Assembly: GCF_028657195.3 (NCBI RefSeq) | Contig: NZ_JANCPR020000075.1 | Coordinates: forward strand, 1 to 34,267 | Source: Streptomyces iconiensis | Lineage (GTDB): Bacteria > Actinomycetota > Actinomycetes > Streptomycetales > Streptomycetaceae | Direction: 5' to 3' | DNA length: 34,267 nucleotides | In this document: piece after piece, positions 16,410-24,873 of the stretch | Layout of the letters: every line of letters begins with the position of its first letter | How positions within the stretch are numbered: the first letter of the stretch is position 1 | Made by a program: the position numbers and the translations under genes | The notes under the pieces: generated by a model | Told to the model about the DNA's origin: nothing | Database searches by the model: none | The model's input: only the letters and a program-made list of their open reading frames with translations

Positions 16410-17771
16410 GTGGCTGTCGACATGCCCGGAAAACGCTCCGGCATCCGCCGTGTCGCGCGTGCCCTGCGCAGGCCGCCCGCTTCGGTGGCACGCCGCGTAC
16501 GCCGCGCCACGCACGCGCATGGCGCCGGCGAATCGGGGCTCGGCAAGCTCATCGAACTGCACGCCGTGAACTCGGCCGGCGACATGCTCGTCACCGTCGC
16601 GCTCGCCTCCACCGTCTTCTTCTCCGTCCCCACGGGCGAGGCACGCGGACGTGTCGCGCTGTATCTCCTGGTGACGATGGCACCCTTCGCGCTCCTCGCC
16701 CCCGTGGTCGGCCCGCTCCTCGACCGCGTCCCGCACGGGCGGCGCGCGGCGATGGCCGCCGCGATGCTGGGCCGCGCCCTGCTCGCGCTGACGATGGCGG
16801 GCGCCGTGGCGACGGGCGGCCTGGAGCTGTATCCGGCAGCGCTGGGTGTGCTGGTCGCCTCCAAGGCGTACGGCGTGGTGCGCTCGGCCGTGGTGCCCCG
16901 GCTGCTGCCACCCCGTATCTCGCTGGTGAAGGCCAACTCGCGGGTGACACTCGCCGGGCTCCTGGCCACAGGGGCCGCCGCCCCCGCCGGTGCAGGACTG
17001 CACGCGATCGGCTCCAACTGGCCGCTCTACGGCGCCTTCGCCGTCTTCGTCCTCGGTACGTTCCTGTCCTTCTCGCTCCCCCACAAGGTGGACTCGGCCA
17101 AGGGCGAGCACACCGCGCACCTCGCCGCGGGACGACGACTGGAGAAGGGGAGCCGTCCTGGCCTTCGTACGGTCGGCAGCTCCGTGCTCAGGGCGCTGTT
17201 CGCCAACTCCGCGCTGCGCGCGCTGTCCGGCTTCCTCACCTTCTTCCTCGCCTTCCTGCTGCGCGAGCACCCGCTCGACGGACTCGCGGGGAACTCGGCC
17301 GCCGTCTCCCTCGGCCTGGTCGCCGTAGCGGCCGGTACGGGCAACGCGCTGGGCACCGCCATCGGCGGCCTGCTCAGGGCACGCGCGCCCGAACTGATCA
17401 TCATCTGCGTGCTGTTCGGCGCCCTGGGCACGACCATCGCAGCCGCCGTGCTCTACGACGCCGTCGACGTCGTACCCGTCGTGGCCGTCGCCGCGACCGC
17501 CGGCATCGTGCAGGCGCTCGGCAAGCTGTCGCTGGACGCGCTCATCCAGCGCGACATGCCGGAGGAGGTCCGCACCTCGGCGTTCGCACGCTCCGAGACG
17601 CTGATGCAGATGTCCTGGGTGGCGGGCGGCGCCATCGGTATGGCACTGCCGCTCAACGGGCGCTTCGGCATGGCCGTTGCCGCCGGTGTCGTCGCCGCCG
17701 GCGTGGTCACCTCCGTACGAGGGCTGCTCGGATCGGCCCGCCGCGGCACGCCGCACCCCCGCGTCGCCTGA
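16410..17771 (+). CDS. MFS transporter
   Basis: A 453-residue major facilitator protein. After about 45 basic residues (RRVRRATHAHG) the first helix begins with LIELHAVNSAGDMLVTVALAS. The 2-3 loop reads VGPLLDRVPHGRRAA, and roughly 12 helices follow. The middle loop (SAKGEHTAHLAAGRR) is hydrophilic. This form, with the NSAGD start, is conserved in streptomycetes beside DUF3027, but its substrate is not known. It stands divergent from DUF3027 and 26 bases before the lipoprotein, which has its own -10 box. Confidence 0.88.
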   Translation: MAVDMPGKRSGIRRVARALRRPPASVARRVRRATHAHGAGESGLGKLIELHAVNSAGDMLVTVALASTVFFSVPTGEARGRVALYLLVTMAPFALLAPVVGPLLDRVPHGRRAAMAAAMLGRALLALTMAGAVATGGLELYPAALGVLVASKAYGVVRSAVVPRLLPPRISLVKANSRVTLAGLLATGAAAPAGAGLHAIGSNWPLYGAFAVFVLGTFLSFSLPHKVDSAKGEHTAHLAAGRRLEKGSRPGLRTVGSSVLRALFANSALRALSGFLTFFLAFLLREHPLDGLAGNSAAVSLGLVAVAAGTGNALGTAIGGLLRARAPELIIICVLFGALGTTIAAAVLYDAVDVVPVVAVAATAGIVQALGKLSLDALIQRDMPEEVRTSAFARSETLMQMSWVAGGAIGMALPLNGRFGMAVAAGVVAAGVVTSVRGLLGSARRGTPHPRVA

Positions 17772-17785
17772 TCAGAACCGCCCGG

Positions 17786-17791
17786 TAGCCT
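17786..17791 (+). promoter_or_regulatory. -10 box of the lipoprotein at 17798, leaderless type
   Basis: TAGCCT ends six bases before ATG 17798 and no ribosome site precedes the start. It lies only 14 bases after the MFS stop, so the lipoprotein may have separate leaderless expression. Confidence 0.45.
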
Positions 17792-17797
17792 GCCCGC

Positions 17798-18322
17798 ATG
17801 AGCATTGCCACGCGGCGCAGCCGCACGTCGTCACAGTCGCCGCGTACCGTGCGCACCGCCACCGCCATCGGTGCCGTCTCGCTCGGCCTCCTCGCCCTCT
17901 CGGCGTGCGAGAAGCCGACTCCCATGGTGACGGCGACGGTCGGCAGCGACGCCGTGTCCAGCGAGGCAGCCTGCTACGACGACGGCAAGGCCATCCCGGA
18001 GAAGGACGTCCGCTCCTGCATGAGCGAGACGCCCGGCAAGAGCGTCACCATCAGCTCGGGCGACAAGCTCCGCGTCGGCGTCGACCCCGAGATGGCCGAC
18101 CACGGCTGGCTCGTGCTCGTGGACGGCAAGCCGGCGATGTCGGACGCGATGAAGAAGACGTACTACTCCTTCCAGGGCGAGGCGTTCTTCCAGGAACAGC
18201 CGACGCCCGGCCAGCAGCCCAAGGCCCCGAAGAAGAGCGTCAAGCTGAGCGTCGCCGAGGTCACCGACGGGCAGTTCACCGGCATCTGGCACTTCACCGT
18301 CAAGAACGACGCCGCGAGCTGA
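17798..18322 (+). CDS. lipoprotein, DUF2771-like
   Basis: A 174-residue exported lipoprotein: basic n-region, hydrophobic stretch, and lipobox LSAC with Cys37 as the lipid anchor. Two more cysteines (59 and 74) may form a disulfide. The body has a beta-rich pattern (KSVTISSGDKLRVGVDPEMADHGW, VDGKPAM) and a Lys/Pro/Gln linker before the last strands (GIWHFTVKN), which resembles the DUF2771 family of actinobacterial surface lipoproteins. Function unknown. It lies between the MFS gene and mqnB, closed by a strong hairpin. Confidence 0.8.
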   Translation: MSIATRRSRTSSQSPRTVRTATAIGAVSLGLLALSACEKPTPMVTATVGSDAVSSEAACYDDGKAIPEKDVRSCMSETPGKSVTISSGDKLRVGVDPEMADHGWLVLVDGKPAMSDAMKKTYYSFQGEAFFQEQPTPGQQPKAPKKSVKLSVAEVTDGQFTGIWHFTVKNDAAS

Positions 18323-18345
18323 CCCTGTCGCCTCCGCCCCACACC

Positions 18346-18369
18346 GGCCCCGCAACGCATTGCGGGGCC
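18346..18369 (+). terminator. strong hairpin after the lipoprotein
   Basis: GGCCCCGCAA and TTGCGGGGCC pair perfectly over ten bases around CGCA, 23 bases after the stop, followed by a pyrimidine run CTCTCTTTC. Confidence 0.75.
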
Positions 18370-18494
18370 ACCTCTCTTTCCGGCGCGCCCGCCCCTTTCC
18401 GCGGCTGCGGATTCCACCGGGCCCGGTCCGGTGTGGCCGAGCGCCGTTTCGGCGAGAACGAGGTGCGCAGCGAGAAGAGAGAGGGAGTGAGCGC

Positions 18495-19178
18495 ATGCTG
18501 AACGCGTTCCAGCGGGTGCTGGTCGTGTGCGCTGTGGGCGCCGAACGTGACGCCGTCGTACGGGGGATCACGGCGGGCCACGTGGAGGTGATCGCCGCGG
18601 GGGTCGGCCCCGCTGCGGCAGCGGCGGGTACCGCGTTCGCGCTGGCGGAGGGCGCCGCGCAGGGGCGCCCGTACGAGCTGGTGGTCTCGGCCGGCATCGG
18701 CGGCGGCTTCGCCGCGCACGGTGCCGGGGTCGGTGACACCGTGCTCGCCGACCGCCTCGTGGCGGCCGACCTGGGCGCCACGACGCCGGACGGGTTCGCG
18801 TCCGTCACGGAGCTGGGGTTCGGTACGGCGGAGCATGTGCCTCCGGCGGACCTCGTACGCGCTGCCGCGGGCGCCACGGGCGCGCTGACCGGTGCCGTGC
18901 TCACCGTCTCCACGGTGACCGGCACCCAGGAGCGCGCAGCCGAGCTGACGGGCCGGTACCCCGGTGCCGTGGCCGAGGCGATGGAGGGGTTCGGTGTCGC
19001 GGAGGCCGCGGCCGTACCCGGTGTGCCCGTGCTGGAGGTGCGTACCGTCTCCAACCCGGTGGGCCCGCGCGACCGCGCGGCATGGCGTATCCCGGCCGCG
19101 CTGGCCGCGCTGAGCACGGCCTTCGCCCGGCTCACGGCGGACACAGGACAAGGAGCAGAATCGTCCTCATGGACATAG
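18495..19178 (+). CDS. mqnB: futalosine hydrolase
   Basis: A 227-residue nucleosidase of the MTAN/PNP superfamily. In the futalosine route of menaquinone synthesis it removes hypoxanthine from futalosine, giving dehypoxanthine futalosine. The features are the RVLVVCAVGAERDAV opening, the GIGGGF loop with preceding VVSAG, the EAMEGFGVAEAA segment holding the nucleoside-binding Met-Glu, and the SNPVGPRD motif late in the chain. ATG 18495 has GAGGGAG seven bases upstream. The stop overlaps the mqnD start by ten bases, so the two enzymes are probably translationally coupled. The family assignment also rests on its neighbour. Confidence 0.92.
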   Translation: MLNAFQRVLVVCAVGAERDAVVRGITAGHVEVIAAGVGPAAAAAGTAFALAEGAAQGRPYELVVSAGIGGGFAAHGAGVGDTVLADRLVAADLGATTPDGFASVTELGFGTAEHVPPADLVRAAAGATGALTGAVLTVSTVTGTQERAAELTGRYPGAVAEAMEGFGVAEAAAVPGVPVLEVRTVSNPVGPRDRAAWRIPAALAALSTAFARLTADTGQGAESSSWT

Positions 19179-20050
19179 ACCGCACGCTCTCCCTCGCGTA
19201 CTCGCCCTGCCCCAACGACACCTTCACCTTCGACGCCTGGACGCACGGCCGCCTCCCCGACGCCGCCGTGCCCGCCCCTGACGTCACCTTCGCCGACATC
19301 GACGTCACCAACGGCATGGCCGAGCGCGGAGAGCTGGACGTACTGAAGGTGTCGTACGCCGTGCTCCCGTGGGTGCTGGAGGAGTACGCGCTGCTGCCGT
19401 GCGGCGGGGCGCTGGGGCGCGGCTGCGGCCCGCTGGTGCTGACCCGCCAGCCGGACGACGCCGCCTCGCCGAGCGGTCCCGCCGCGCTGAGTGGGAAGCG
19501 CGTCGCGGTGCCCAGCGAGCGCTCGACGGCGTACCTGCTCTTCCGGCTGTGGGCCGCGGCCGAGGTGCCCGGAGGTGTCGGCGAGGTCGTGGTGATGCCG
19601 TTCCACGAGATCATGCCCGCAGTGCGAGACGGGGCCGTCGACGCGGGGCTCGTGATCCACGAGGCCCGGTTCACGTACCAGGACTACGGGCTGCACAGCC
19701 TCGCCGACATGGGCGAGCACTGGGAGGCCACGACCGGGCTGCCGATCCCGCTCGGCGCGATCATCGCCAAGCGTTCGCTGGGCGAAGCGGTGCTGCGCGG
19801 GCTGGCGGAGACGATCAGCGCCTCGGTGCGCGCTGCGTGGAAGGACCCGGAGGTCTCACGCCCGTACGTGCTGGAGCACGCACAGGAGATGGATCCGGCC
19901 GTCGCCGACCAGCACATCGGGCTGTACGTCAACGAGTTCACGGAGTCGCTGGGCGAGGACGGTTACGCCGCCGTTCGCGGATTGCTCGCGCGTGCGGCCG
20001 GCGCAGGGCTTGTGCCGTCGCTGGGAGCCGGTGCGCTGGACTTTCCGTGA
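19169..20050 (+). CDS. mqnD: 1,4-dihydroxy-6-naphthoate synthase
   Basis: A 293-residue enzyme with a periplasmic-binding-protein fold that turns cyclic dehypoxanthine futalosine into 1,4-dihydroxy-6-naphthoate in menaquinone synthesis. The SPCPNDTF motif is at residues 12-19, followed by DIDVTNGMAERGELDVLKVSY and the catalytic-region VIHEARFTYQDYGL. Length is normal. ATG 19169 lies inside the end of mqnB; AAGGAG is about 14 bases upstream, a long spacing that fits coupling with mqnB. Other mqn genes are not in the window, as is usual in streptomycetes where they are scattered. Confidence 0.95.
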   Translation: MDIDRTLSLAYSPCPNDTFTFDAWTHGRLPDAAVPAPDVTFADIDVTNGMAERGELDVLKVSYAVLPWVLEEYALLPCGGALGRGCGPLVLTRQPDDAASPSGPAALSGKRVAVPSERSTAYLLFRLWAAAEVPGGVGEVVVMPFHEIMPAVRDGAVDAGLVIHEARFTYQDYGLHSLADMGEHWEATTGLPIPLGAIIAKRSLGEAVLRGLAETISASVRAAWKDPEVSRPYVLEHAQEMDPAVADQHIGLYVNEFTESLGEDGYAAVRGLLARAAGAGLVPSLGAGALDFP

Positions 20051-20167
20051 GTGCCGTGTGTGGCCGCCGGGCTGGGGAGAGGGCTGCCCCTTGTCGTGCG
20101 TCGCAGGCTGCCGCTGCGTCGTGGCTTGTCGCGCCCCCGCGGCGGAGCCGCATACAGGAACACGGCC

Positions 20168-20188
20168 CCGCGCTCCTTTGGGGCGCGG
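20168..20188 (-). terminator. hairpin after the cold-shock gene, between convergent genes
   Basis: CCGCGC and GCGCGG form a six-base stem with loop TCCTTTGGG, four bases past the cold-shock stop. It may also stop transcription from mqnD. Confidence 0.5.
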
Positions 20189-20192
20189 CCCG

Positions 20193-20576
20193 TTAGACGT
20201 CCAGTTGGTCGGCCACCGCGCGGAGCATGCCGGCGATCTTGCGGCCGTGGGTCTTGTCGGGGTAGCGGCCCCGTTCCAGGGACTGGGAGACACCGTCCAG
20301 CAGTGTGGTGAGGTCTTGCACGATGGAGGCCAGTTCGTCTGGTTTGCGGCGTTGGGCTGCGGCGACGGACGGGGCCGGGTCCAGGAGAGCCACGGAGAGT
20401 GCCTGGTCACCCCGCTGTCCGGCGACTACACCGAACTCCACACGCTGGCCCGGCTTCAGCGCTTCCACGCCTTCAGGGAGCACCGACGAGTGCACGAAGA
20501 CGTCGCCGCCGTCGTCGCGGGAGAGAAAGCCGAAACCTTTCTCACTGTTGAACCACTTGACCTTGCCGGTAGGCAC
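20193..20576 (-). CDS. cold-shock domain protein with C-terminal extension
   Basis: A 127-residue RNA/ssDNA-binding protein. Residues 1-66 are a cold-shock domain with RNP1 KGFGFLS (13-19) and RNP2 VFVHSS (26-31). Residues 67-127 add a helical tail (PDELASIVQDLTTLLDGV... KIAGMLRAVADQLDV) absent from ordinary CspA proteins, which streptomycete homologues often have. GTG 20576 has GAGGAC six bases upstream. It is preceded by a roughly 135-base leader with a promoter-like pair and a hairpin. It converges on mqnD. Confidence 0.93.
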   Translation of the reverse strand: MPTGKVKWFNSEKGFGFLSRDDGGDVFVHSSVLPEGVEALKPGQRVEFGVVAGQRGDQALSVALLDPAPSVAAAQRRKPDELASIVQDLTTLLDGVSQSLERGRYPDKTHGRKIAGMLRAVADQLDV

Positions 20577-20695
20577 GTCTGTCCTCGTCCTCGTACTCGT
20601 CCGGAAACACCGGGCTGCGGCTGCTGAAAAAGGCTCTGCGCGGGGTGGGGCAGCGGAGTGCGAGACGCCCCCCGAACCCCCGGAATAGCAGTTGA

Positions 20696-20713
20696 GCGGG
20701 TCCTGAGACCCGC
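20696..20713 (-). promoter_or_regulatory. hairpin at the 5' end of the cold-shock mRNA leader
   Basis: GCGGGTC and GACCCGC pair perfectly over seven bases around CTGA, immediately downstream of the proposed transcription start. Such a structure could affect mRNA stability or cold-dependent translation; that is inference. Confidence 0.4.
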
Positions 20714-20721
20714 CACCATCA

Positions 20722-20749
20722 AGGTTAATGGCCCGAAGCCCGGTGACAA
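20722..20749 (-). promoter_or_regulatory. candidate promoter of the cold-shock gene
   Basis: On the minus strand TTGTCA (20744-20749) and TAACCT (20722-20727) are separated by 16 bases, a good match to the vegetative sigma factor consensus of streptomycetes. The start would be near 20716, leaving a leader of about 135-140 bases. Confidence 0.5.
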
Positions 20750-20790
20750 GGTGCCGCCGAGTGGTTCCTCCGTGCGCCTGTCCACCGACC

Positions 20791-20796
20791 TACCCT
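20791..20796 (+). promoter_or_regulatory. -10 box of the small membrane protein at 20803, leaderless type
   Basis: TACCCT ends six bases before GTG 20803 and there is no ribosome site. It fixes the GTG as start. Confidence 0.45.
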
Positions 20797-20802
20797 GTGC
20801 GA

Positions 20803-21039
20803 GTGAACACTGAAACTCCCTCCGCCGGTGATCTTCTCGTACGAATCGGCGGAATCGTCTTCCTGATCGGCGCATTGGCCACCATCGTCACGGTCGCCCC
20901 CTTGTTCCTGGGGACGGAGCCCTTCCCCGCGCCTGCGTACTTCGTCTGCATGCTGATGGGCGCCGGCTTCGTGCTGGCCGCTGCCGGAGTCGTCCGCGGG
21001 GCCATCGCCCAACGCCGGGCCGCCCGCTCGGCGACCTAG
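20803..21039 (+). CDS. small two-helix membrane protein
   Basis: A 78-residue protein with two hydrophobic segments (about 14-38, GIVFLIGALATIVTVAPLFL, and 45-65, FVCMLMGAGFVLAAAGVV) and a basic tail RGAIAQRRAARSAT. No family was recognised; proteins of this shape are conserved near the cold-shock/HAD genes in streptomycetes as far as I recall. It converges on the HAD gene with a 19-base gap. Confidence 0.75.
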   Translation: MNTETPSAGDLLVRIGGIVFLIGALATIVTVAPLFLGTEPFPAPAYFVCMLMGAGFVLAAAGVVRGAIAQRRAARSAT

Positions 21040-21058
21040 CGCGTGCCGGGTCCTGCGC

Positions 21059-21727
21059 CTATCCGTTGAGTCCGTTGGCCTTCAGCCAGGCGGGAAAAGC
21101 CGTGAGGTCGGGCAGGACGGTGTCGGCGCCTGCGGCGCGCAGTTCGTCGGCCGAGCAGGGTCCCGTCGCCACCGCGACGGAGATCACACCTGCCGTTCTC
21201 GCGCCGCGTACGTCCCCGATGTGGTCGCCGACGTACGCGGTGGCGCCGTGTGCGAGCAGGGCCTGGGCCTTGCCCTCGGCCCACAGTTCGCCGATCACCG
21301 CGTCGGGCCTGATGTCCAGGTGCTCCAGGTGCTGCTTCGCGTTGCCCTCGTGCTTGGCCGTGACCACGACGGATGTGCCGCGCGCCTCCTGTACGGCGGC
21401 GATGGCTTCGCGCGCGCCCGGCATCGGGAGCGTGGGGGGTACGGCGTAGCTCGGGTACAGGGCGCGGTAGCGGTCGGCCATGGCGGGGACCTCGTCCTCG
21501 GGGAACCAGTGCGCCAACTCCTCGGCGAGCGGCGGGCCGAGGCGGGTGATGGCGAGGTCGGCGTCGATGTGCACGCCCGTCCTGGCGGCCAGTTCGACGT
21601 AGGCGGCGTGGATGCCGGGCCGGGAGTCGATCAGGGTCATGTCCAGGTCGAAGCCGATGGTGGGGCCGCTGCGGGCAGCGGGTGCGGAGTGGGTGTGGGA
21701 CGAAGCGTGCGAAACCATGGCGATCAT
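21059..21727 (-). CDS. HAD-family phosphatase, phosphoglycolate-phosphatase-like
   Basis: A 222-residue haloacid dehalogenase hydrolase. Motif I is FDLDMTLIDS with nucleophile Asp27 and acid Asp29; motif II is the Thr in VVVTAKHEGN; the Lys of motif III is in WAEGKAQAL; motif IV is YVGDHIGDV. The alpha-helical cap lies between motifs I and II, as in phosphoglycolate and pyrophosphatase members. ATG 21727 has AAGG six bases upstream; ATG 21718 is possible. The substrate is unknown. It is divergent from the iron importer with 70 bases between. Confidence 0.9.
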   Translation of the reverse strand: MIAMVSHASSHTHSAPAARSGPTIGFDLDMTLIDSRPGIHAAYVELAARTGVHIDADLAITRLGPPLAEELAHWFPEDEVPAMADRYRALYPSYAVPPTLPMPGAREAIAAVQEARGTSVVVTAKHEGNAKQHLEHLDIRPDAVIGELWAEGKAQALLAHGATAYVGDHIGDVRGARTAGVISVAVATGPCSADELRAAGADTVLPDLTAFPAWLKANGLNG

Positions 21728-21751
21728 TGTGCCTTGCCGTACGGCTTAGAC

Positions 21752-21770
21752 TTAGGGCCGCCTTACCTTC
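21752..21770. promoter_or_regulatory. iron-box-like site upstream of the siderophore importer
   Basis: TTAGGGCCGCCTTACCTTC resembles the IdeR/DmdR iron box (TTAGGTTAGGCTCACCTAA). It matches 12 of 19 bases on the plus strand and 13 on the minus strand. It sits 28 bases before the first permease gene in the divergent gap. The position fits iron repression; the match is weak. Confidence 0.4.
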
Positions 21771-21797
21771 GCCCTTCCCGTGACGTAGCGAGGACCG

Positions 21798-22886
21798 ATG
21801 CCCGCCGCTGTACCCACCACCTCGCAGGACGGAGCACGCTCCGGAGGCGGCGGTTCGGCGGCGGGCGGCGCCGGGCACACTCCGCGCCGTGCCGTCCTCG
21901 CGCGCCGCCTCGCCTGGGTGCTCGCCGCGCTGGGCGCGCTCGCGCTGGCCGCGCTGCTGAGCCTGGCGCTCGGCAGCCGTTCGATCGCGCCGGCCGAGGT
22001 GTGGCACATCCTGCTGCACGGCGGGGACAGCAACGCGGCCGAGGTCATACGCACCATGCGGGTGCCGCGCACCCTCGTCGGCGTCATGGTTGGCGCCGCG
22101 CTCGGTCTGGCGGGGACCGTGATGCAGGGCATCACCCGTAACCCCATCGCGGAACCCGGCATCCTCGGCATCAGCCAGGGCGCCTCCGTCGGCGTCGTGT
22201 GCGCCATCGCCTTCGCGGGCGTCCATTCGCTCAGCGGCTATGTGTGGTTCGCGTTCGCCGGGACCGGGATCGCGGCCGTCGCCGTCTACGCCATCGCCGC
22301 GCGGGGGCGCGGGGGCGCGACTCCCGTCAAGCTCGCGCTCTCGGGGGCCGCGATCAACGCGCTGCTCGTCGCCGTCGTCTCCGGCATTCTCACCACGCAG
22401 GCGGCGGCGATGGACGAGTTCCGCTTCTGGCAGGTCGGTTCGCTCTCCGACCGGGACGCGGAGATCGCCGCACAGATCTGGCCGTTCCTCCTCGTGGGCC
22501 TCGTCCTCGTCTTCGCCGTCGCGCGGGGGCTCGACGCGCTGGCACTGGGCGAGGACGTCGCCAAGGGGCTCGGGCAGAGCGTCGCCACCGTGCGCCTCGT
22601 CGGAGGGCTCGGCGCGACCGTGCTCACCGGCGCTGGGGTCGCGGCTGCCGGGCCCATCGCGTTCGTCGGGCTGGCCGTGCCGCACATCGCCCGCGCGCTG
22701 GTGGGCGGCGACCACAGGTGGCTGCTGCCGATGGCGGCGCTGCTCGGGCCCGTTGTCCTGCTGGTCTCCGATGTCGTCGGGCGGCTCGTGATGCGGCCCG
22801 GTGAGGTGCCGGCCGGCGTGATGACCGCGCTGATCGGGGTGCCGTTCCTCGTAGCCCTCGTACGCCGTCGGGGGGTCGCGGCATGA
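21798..22886 (+). CDS. siderophore-iron ABC permease 1 (FecCD family)
   Basis: A 362-residue permease, one half of the membrane channel for ferric-siderophore import. It has about ten helices after a disordered Gly/Ala start. FecCD motifs seen are SLALGSRSIAPAEVW, RVPRTLVGVMVGAALGLAGTVMQGITRNPIAEPGILG, and the loop GPIAFVGLAVPHIARALVGGDHR. ATG 21798 has GAGGA closely upstream. It overlaps the next permease by four bases, ATGA. Confidence 0.94.
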   Translation: MPAAVPTTSQDGARSGGGGSAAGGAGHTPRRAVLARRLAWVLAALGALALAALLSLALGSRSIAPAEVWHILLHGGDSNAAEVIRTMRVPRTLVGVMVGAALGLAGTVMQGITRNPIAEPGILGISQGASVGVVCAIAFAGVHSLSGYVWFAFAGTGIAAVAVYAIAARGRGGATPVKLALSGAAINALLVAVVSGILTTQAAAMDEFRFWQVGSLSDRDAEIAAQIWPFLLVGLVLVFAVARGLDALALGEDVAKGLGQSVATVRLVGGLGATVLTGAGVAAAGPIAFVGLAVPHIARALVGGDHRWLLPMAALLGPVVLLVSDVVGRLVMRPGEVPAGVMTALIGVPFLVALVRRRGVAA

Positions 22887-23956
22887 GTACCGTGACGCGC
22901 CCCGCCGGATACGCCCTCGCGCGGCGGGGCCGCGGTTCGTGGCTGGTGCACAAGCGGGCGGCCGGCACCGTGGTGGTGCTCGCGCTGGCGCTGTTCGCCG
23001 CCGTCGTGGCGAACCTGACGCTCGGTGAGTCGACCGTCTCCCCCACGGAGGTCGTGAAGGTCCTGTTCGGGCAGCCGTCCCCCGACGAACTGGTCGTCGG
23101 CACCCTGCGCATGCCCCGGCTCGTGGTGGGCCTGATGGCGGGTGCGGCGCTGGGCGTCGCGGGTGCGCTGATCCAGACCGTCGCGCGCAATCCGCTGGCG
23201 AGCCCGGAGATCATCGGCGTGACGCACGGTGCGTCGGCGCTGACGGTCGGCGCGATGACGTTCGGCGTCACCTCGTACGCGGCCCTGCCGTATCTGTCCG
23301 TGACGGGCGGGCTCGTGGCGGCGGCGCTGGTGTATCTGTTCGCGTGGCGCGGCGGGCTGCACGCGACGCGCTTCGTGCTGATCGGTATCGGCTTCTCGGT
23401 GGCGCTGCGTTCGGTGACACAGCTCTTCCTCACCAAGGGCGACTACCTGGTCGCGCAGCAGGCGAAGGTGTGGATGACGGGCTCGCTCAACGGGCGCGGC
23501 TGGGACCAGGCAGGACCCCTGGCGATCGCGCTCGTGGTGATGCTGCCGTTCGTGGTGTGGTCGGCGTGGGCGATGCGGAACGTCACGCTGGACGACGACA
23601 CGGCGACGGCACTGGGCGTCTCACTGGGCCGCAACCGCCTGCTGCTCGTCATCACGGGTGTCGTACTGGCCTCGGTGGCGACGGGCGCAGCGGGGCCGAT
23701 CGACTTCGTGGCGCTGCTGGCGCCGCAGATCGCCCGGCGGGTGACGCGAACGGCGCAGATTCCGCTGCTGTCCTCGGCGCTGCTGGGCGCGTTCGTCGTC
23801 ACGCTGGGGGACCTGCTGGCCCGCAAGCTGTTCGCGCCGACGGAGCTGCCCGTGGGTGTGCTGACGGCCGCGGTCGGCGCCCCGTACCTGATCTGGCTGA
23901 TCGTGCGGACGAGCAGTGGCCGCACCAGCCGTAGCCGCAGTGGAGCCGCGCAATGA
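22883..23956 (+). CDS. siderophore-iron ABC permease 2 (FecCD family)
   Basis: A 357-residue partner permease. Visible marks are TLGESTVSPTEVVKVLFG, the RMPRLVVGLMAGAALGVAGALIQTVARNPLASPEIIGV stretch, and GPIDFVALLAPQIARRVTRTAQIP, the ATPase-coupling region. It begins in the four-base ATGA overlap with permease 1 and ends in one with the ATPase, so translation is coupled across the operon. Confidence 0.94.
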   Translation: MSTVTRPAGYALARRGRGSWLVHKRAAGTVVVLALALFAAVVANLTLGESTVSPTEVVKVLFGQPSPDELVVGTLRMPRLVVGLMAGAALGVAGALIQTVARNPLASPEIIGVTHGASALTVGAMTFGVTSYAALPYLSVTGGLVAAALVYLFAWRGGLHATRFVLIGIGFSVALRSVTQLFLTKGDYLVAQQAKVWMTGSLNGRGWDQAGPLAIALVVMLPFVVWSAWAMRNVTLDDDTATALGVSLGRNRLLLVITGVVLASVATGAAGPIDFVALLAPQIARRVTRTAQIPLLSSALLGAFVVTLGDLLARKLFAPTELPVGVLTAAVGAPYLIWLIVRTSSGRTSRSRSGAAQ

Positions 23957-24873
23957 GCACTTCTTCGAGCACCCCCTCCGCCGGGAGCACTCCCTCCCCC
24001 GGGGACGCCGCCCCCTCCACCAGCTCCACCAGCCGCCTCGCCGCGCGCGGGCTGACGCTCGCGTACGAGGACCGTACGGTCGTCGAGGAGCTGGACCTGG
24101 CGGTACCGGACGGCGAGATCACCGTCGTGGTGGGCCCGAACGCGTGCGGTAAGTCCACGATGCTGCGGGCGCTGGGGCGGCTCCTCAAGCCGCGCGGTGG
24201 CTCGGTGCTGCTGGACGGCGAGGAACTGTCGCGCATCCCGACCCGGACGATCGCGCGGTCCATCGGCCTGCTGCCGCAGTCGCCCGTGGCGCCGGAGGCG
24301 ATCACCGTCGCCGACCTGGTCTCGCGCGGGCGCCAGCCGCACCAGCGGTGGTGGCAGCAGTGGTCGGAGGAGGACGAGCGCGCGGTCACGGACGCCATGG
24401 AGCGTACGGATGTGACGGCGCTGGGCGACCGGCCGGTGGACGAGCTGTCGGGCGGGCAGCGGCAGCGGGTGTGGATCGCGATGGCGCTGGCCCAGGAGAC
24501 GGATCTGCTGCTGCTGGACGAGCCGACGACCTATCTGGACATCGCGCACCAGGTCGAAGTGCTGGACCTCGTACGCCAGTTGAACGTGGACCGGGGGCGC
24601 ACCGTCGTCATGGTGCTGCACGACCTCAACCAGGCGGCCCGGTACGCCGACCACCTCGTCGCCATGAAGGAGGGCCGCCTCGTCGCGCGGGGCCGCCCCG
24701 GCGAGATCGTCGACGCGACGCTGGTGCGCGAGGTGTTCGGGCTGGAGTCCGTCGTCGTCCCGTGCCCCGTGACGGGCGATCCCCTCGTCGTGCCCGGCCC
24801 TCCCCGCCAGTCGGCCGCCGCCGGCATTCCCGCCCCTTCGGGCACCCTCACCTCTGGAAAGGCACCCTCATGA
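23953..24873 (+). CDS. siderophore-iron ABC ATPase
   Basis: A 306-residue cytoplasmic ATPase of the FepC/FhuC group. After a 27-residue Ser/Thr/Pro-rich start come Walker A GPNACGKST (61-69), the LSGGQ signature (165-169), Walker B with Asp189-Glu190 in LLLLDEPTT, and the switch His223 in VLHDLNQA. The 290-306 tail is Ser/Pro-rich. Coupled by ATGA overlaps to both neighbours. Confidence 0.95.
   Translation: MSTSSSTPSAGSTPSPGDAAPSTSSTSRLAARGLTLAYEDRTVVEELDLAVPDGEITVVVGPNACGKSTMLRALGRLLKPRGGSVLLDGEELSRIPTRTIARSIGLLPQSPVAPEAITVADLVSRGRQPHQRWWQQWSEEDERAVTDAMERTDVTALGDRPVDELSGGQRQRVWIAMALAQETDLLLLDEPTTYLDIAHQVEVLDLVRQLNVDRGRTVVMVLHDLNQAARYADHLVAMKEGRLVARGRPGEIVDATLVREVFGLESVVVPCPVTGDPLVVPGPPRQSAAAGIPAPSGTLTSGKAPS

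Noticed and set aside
14957..17788. 943-codon open frame on the plus strand
   Set aside because: It overlaps the sacsin-like, DUF3027 and MFS genes in another frame and reads as Arg/Pro/Ala-rich noise.
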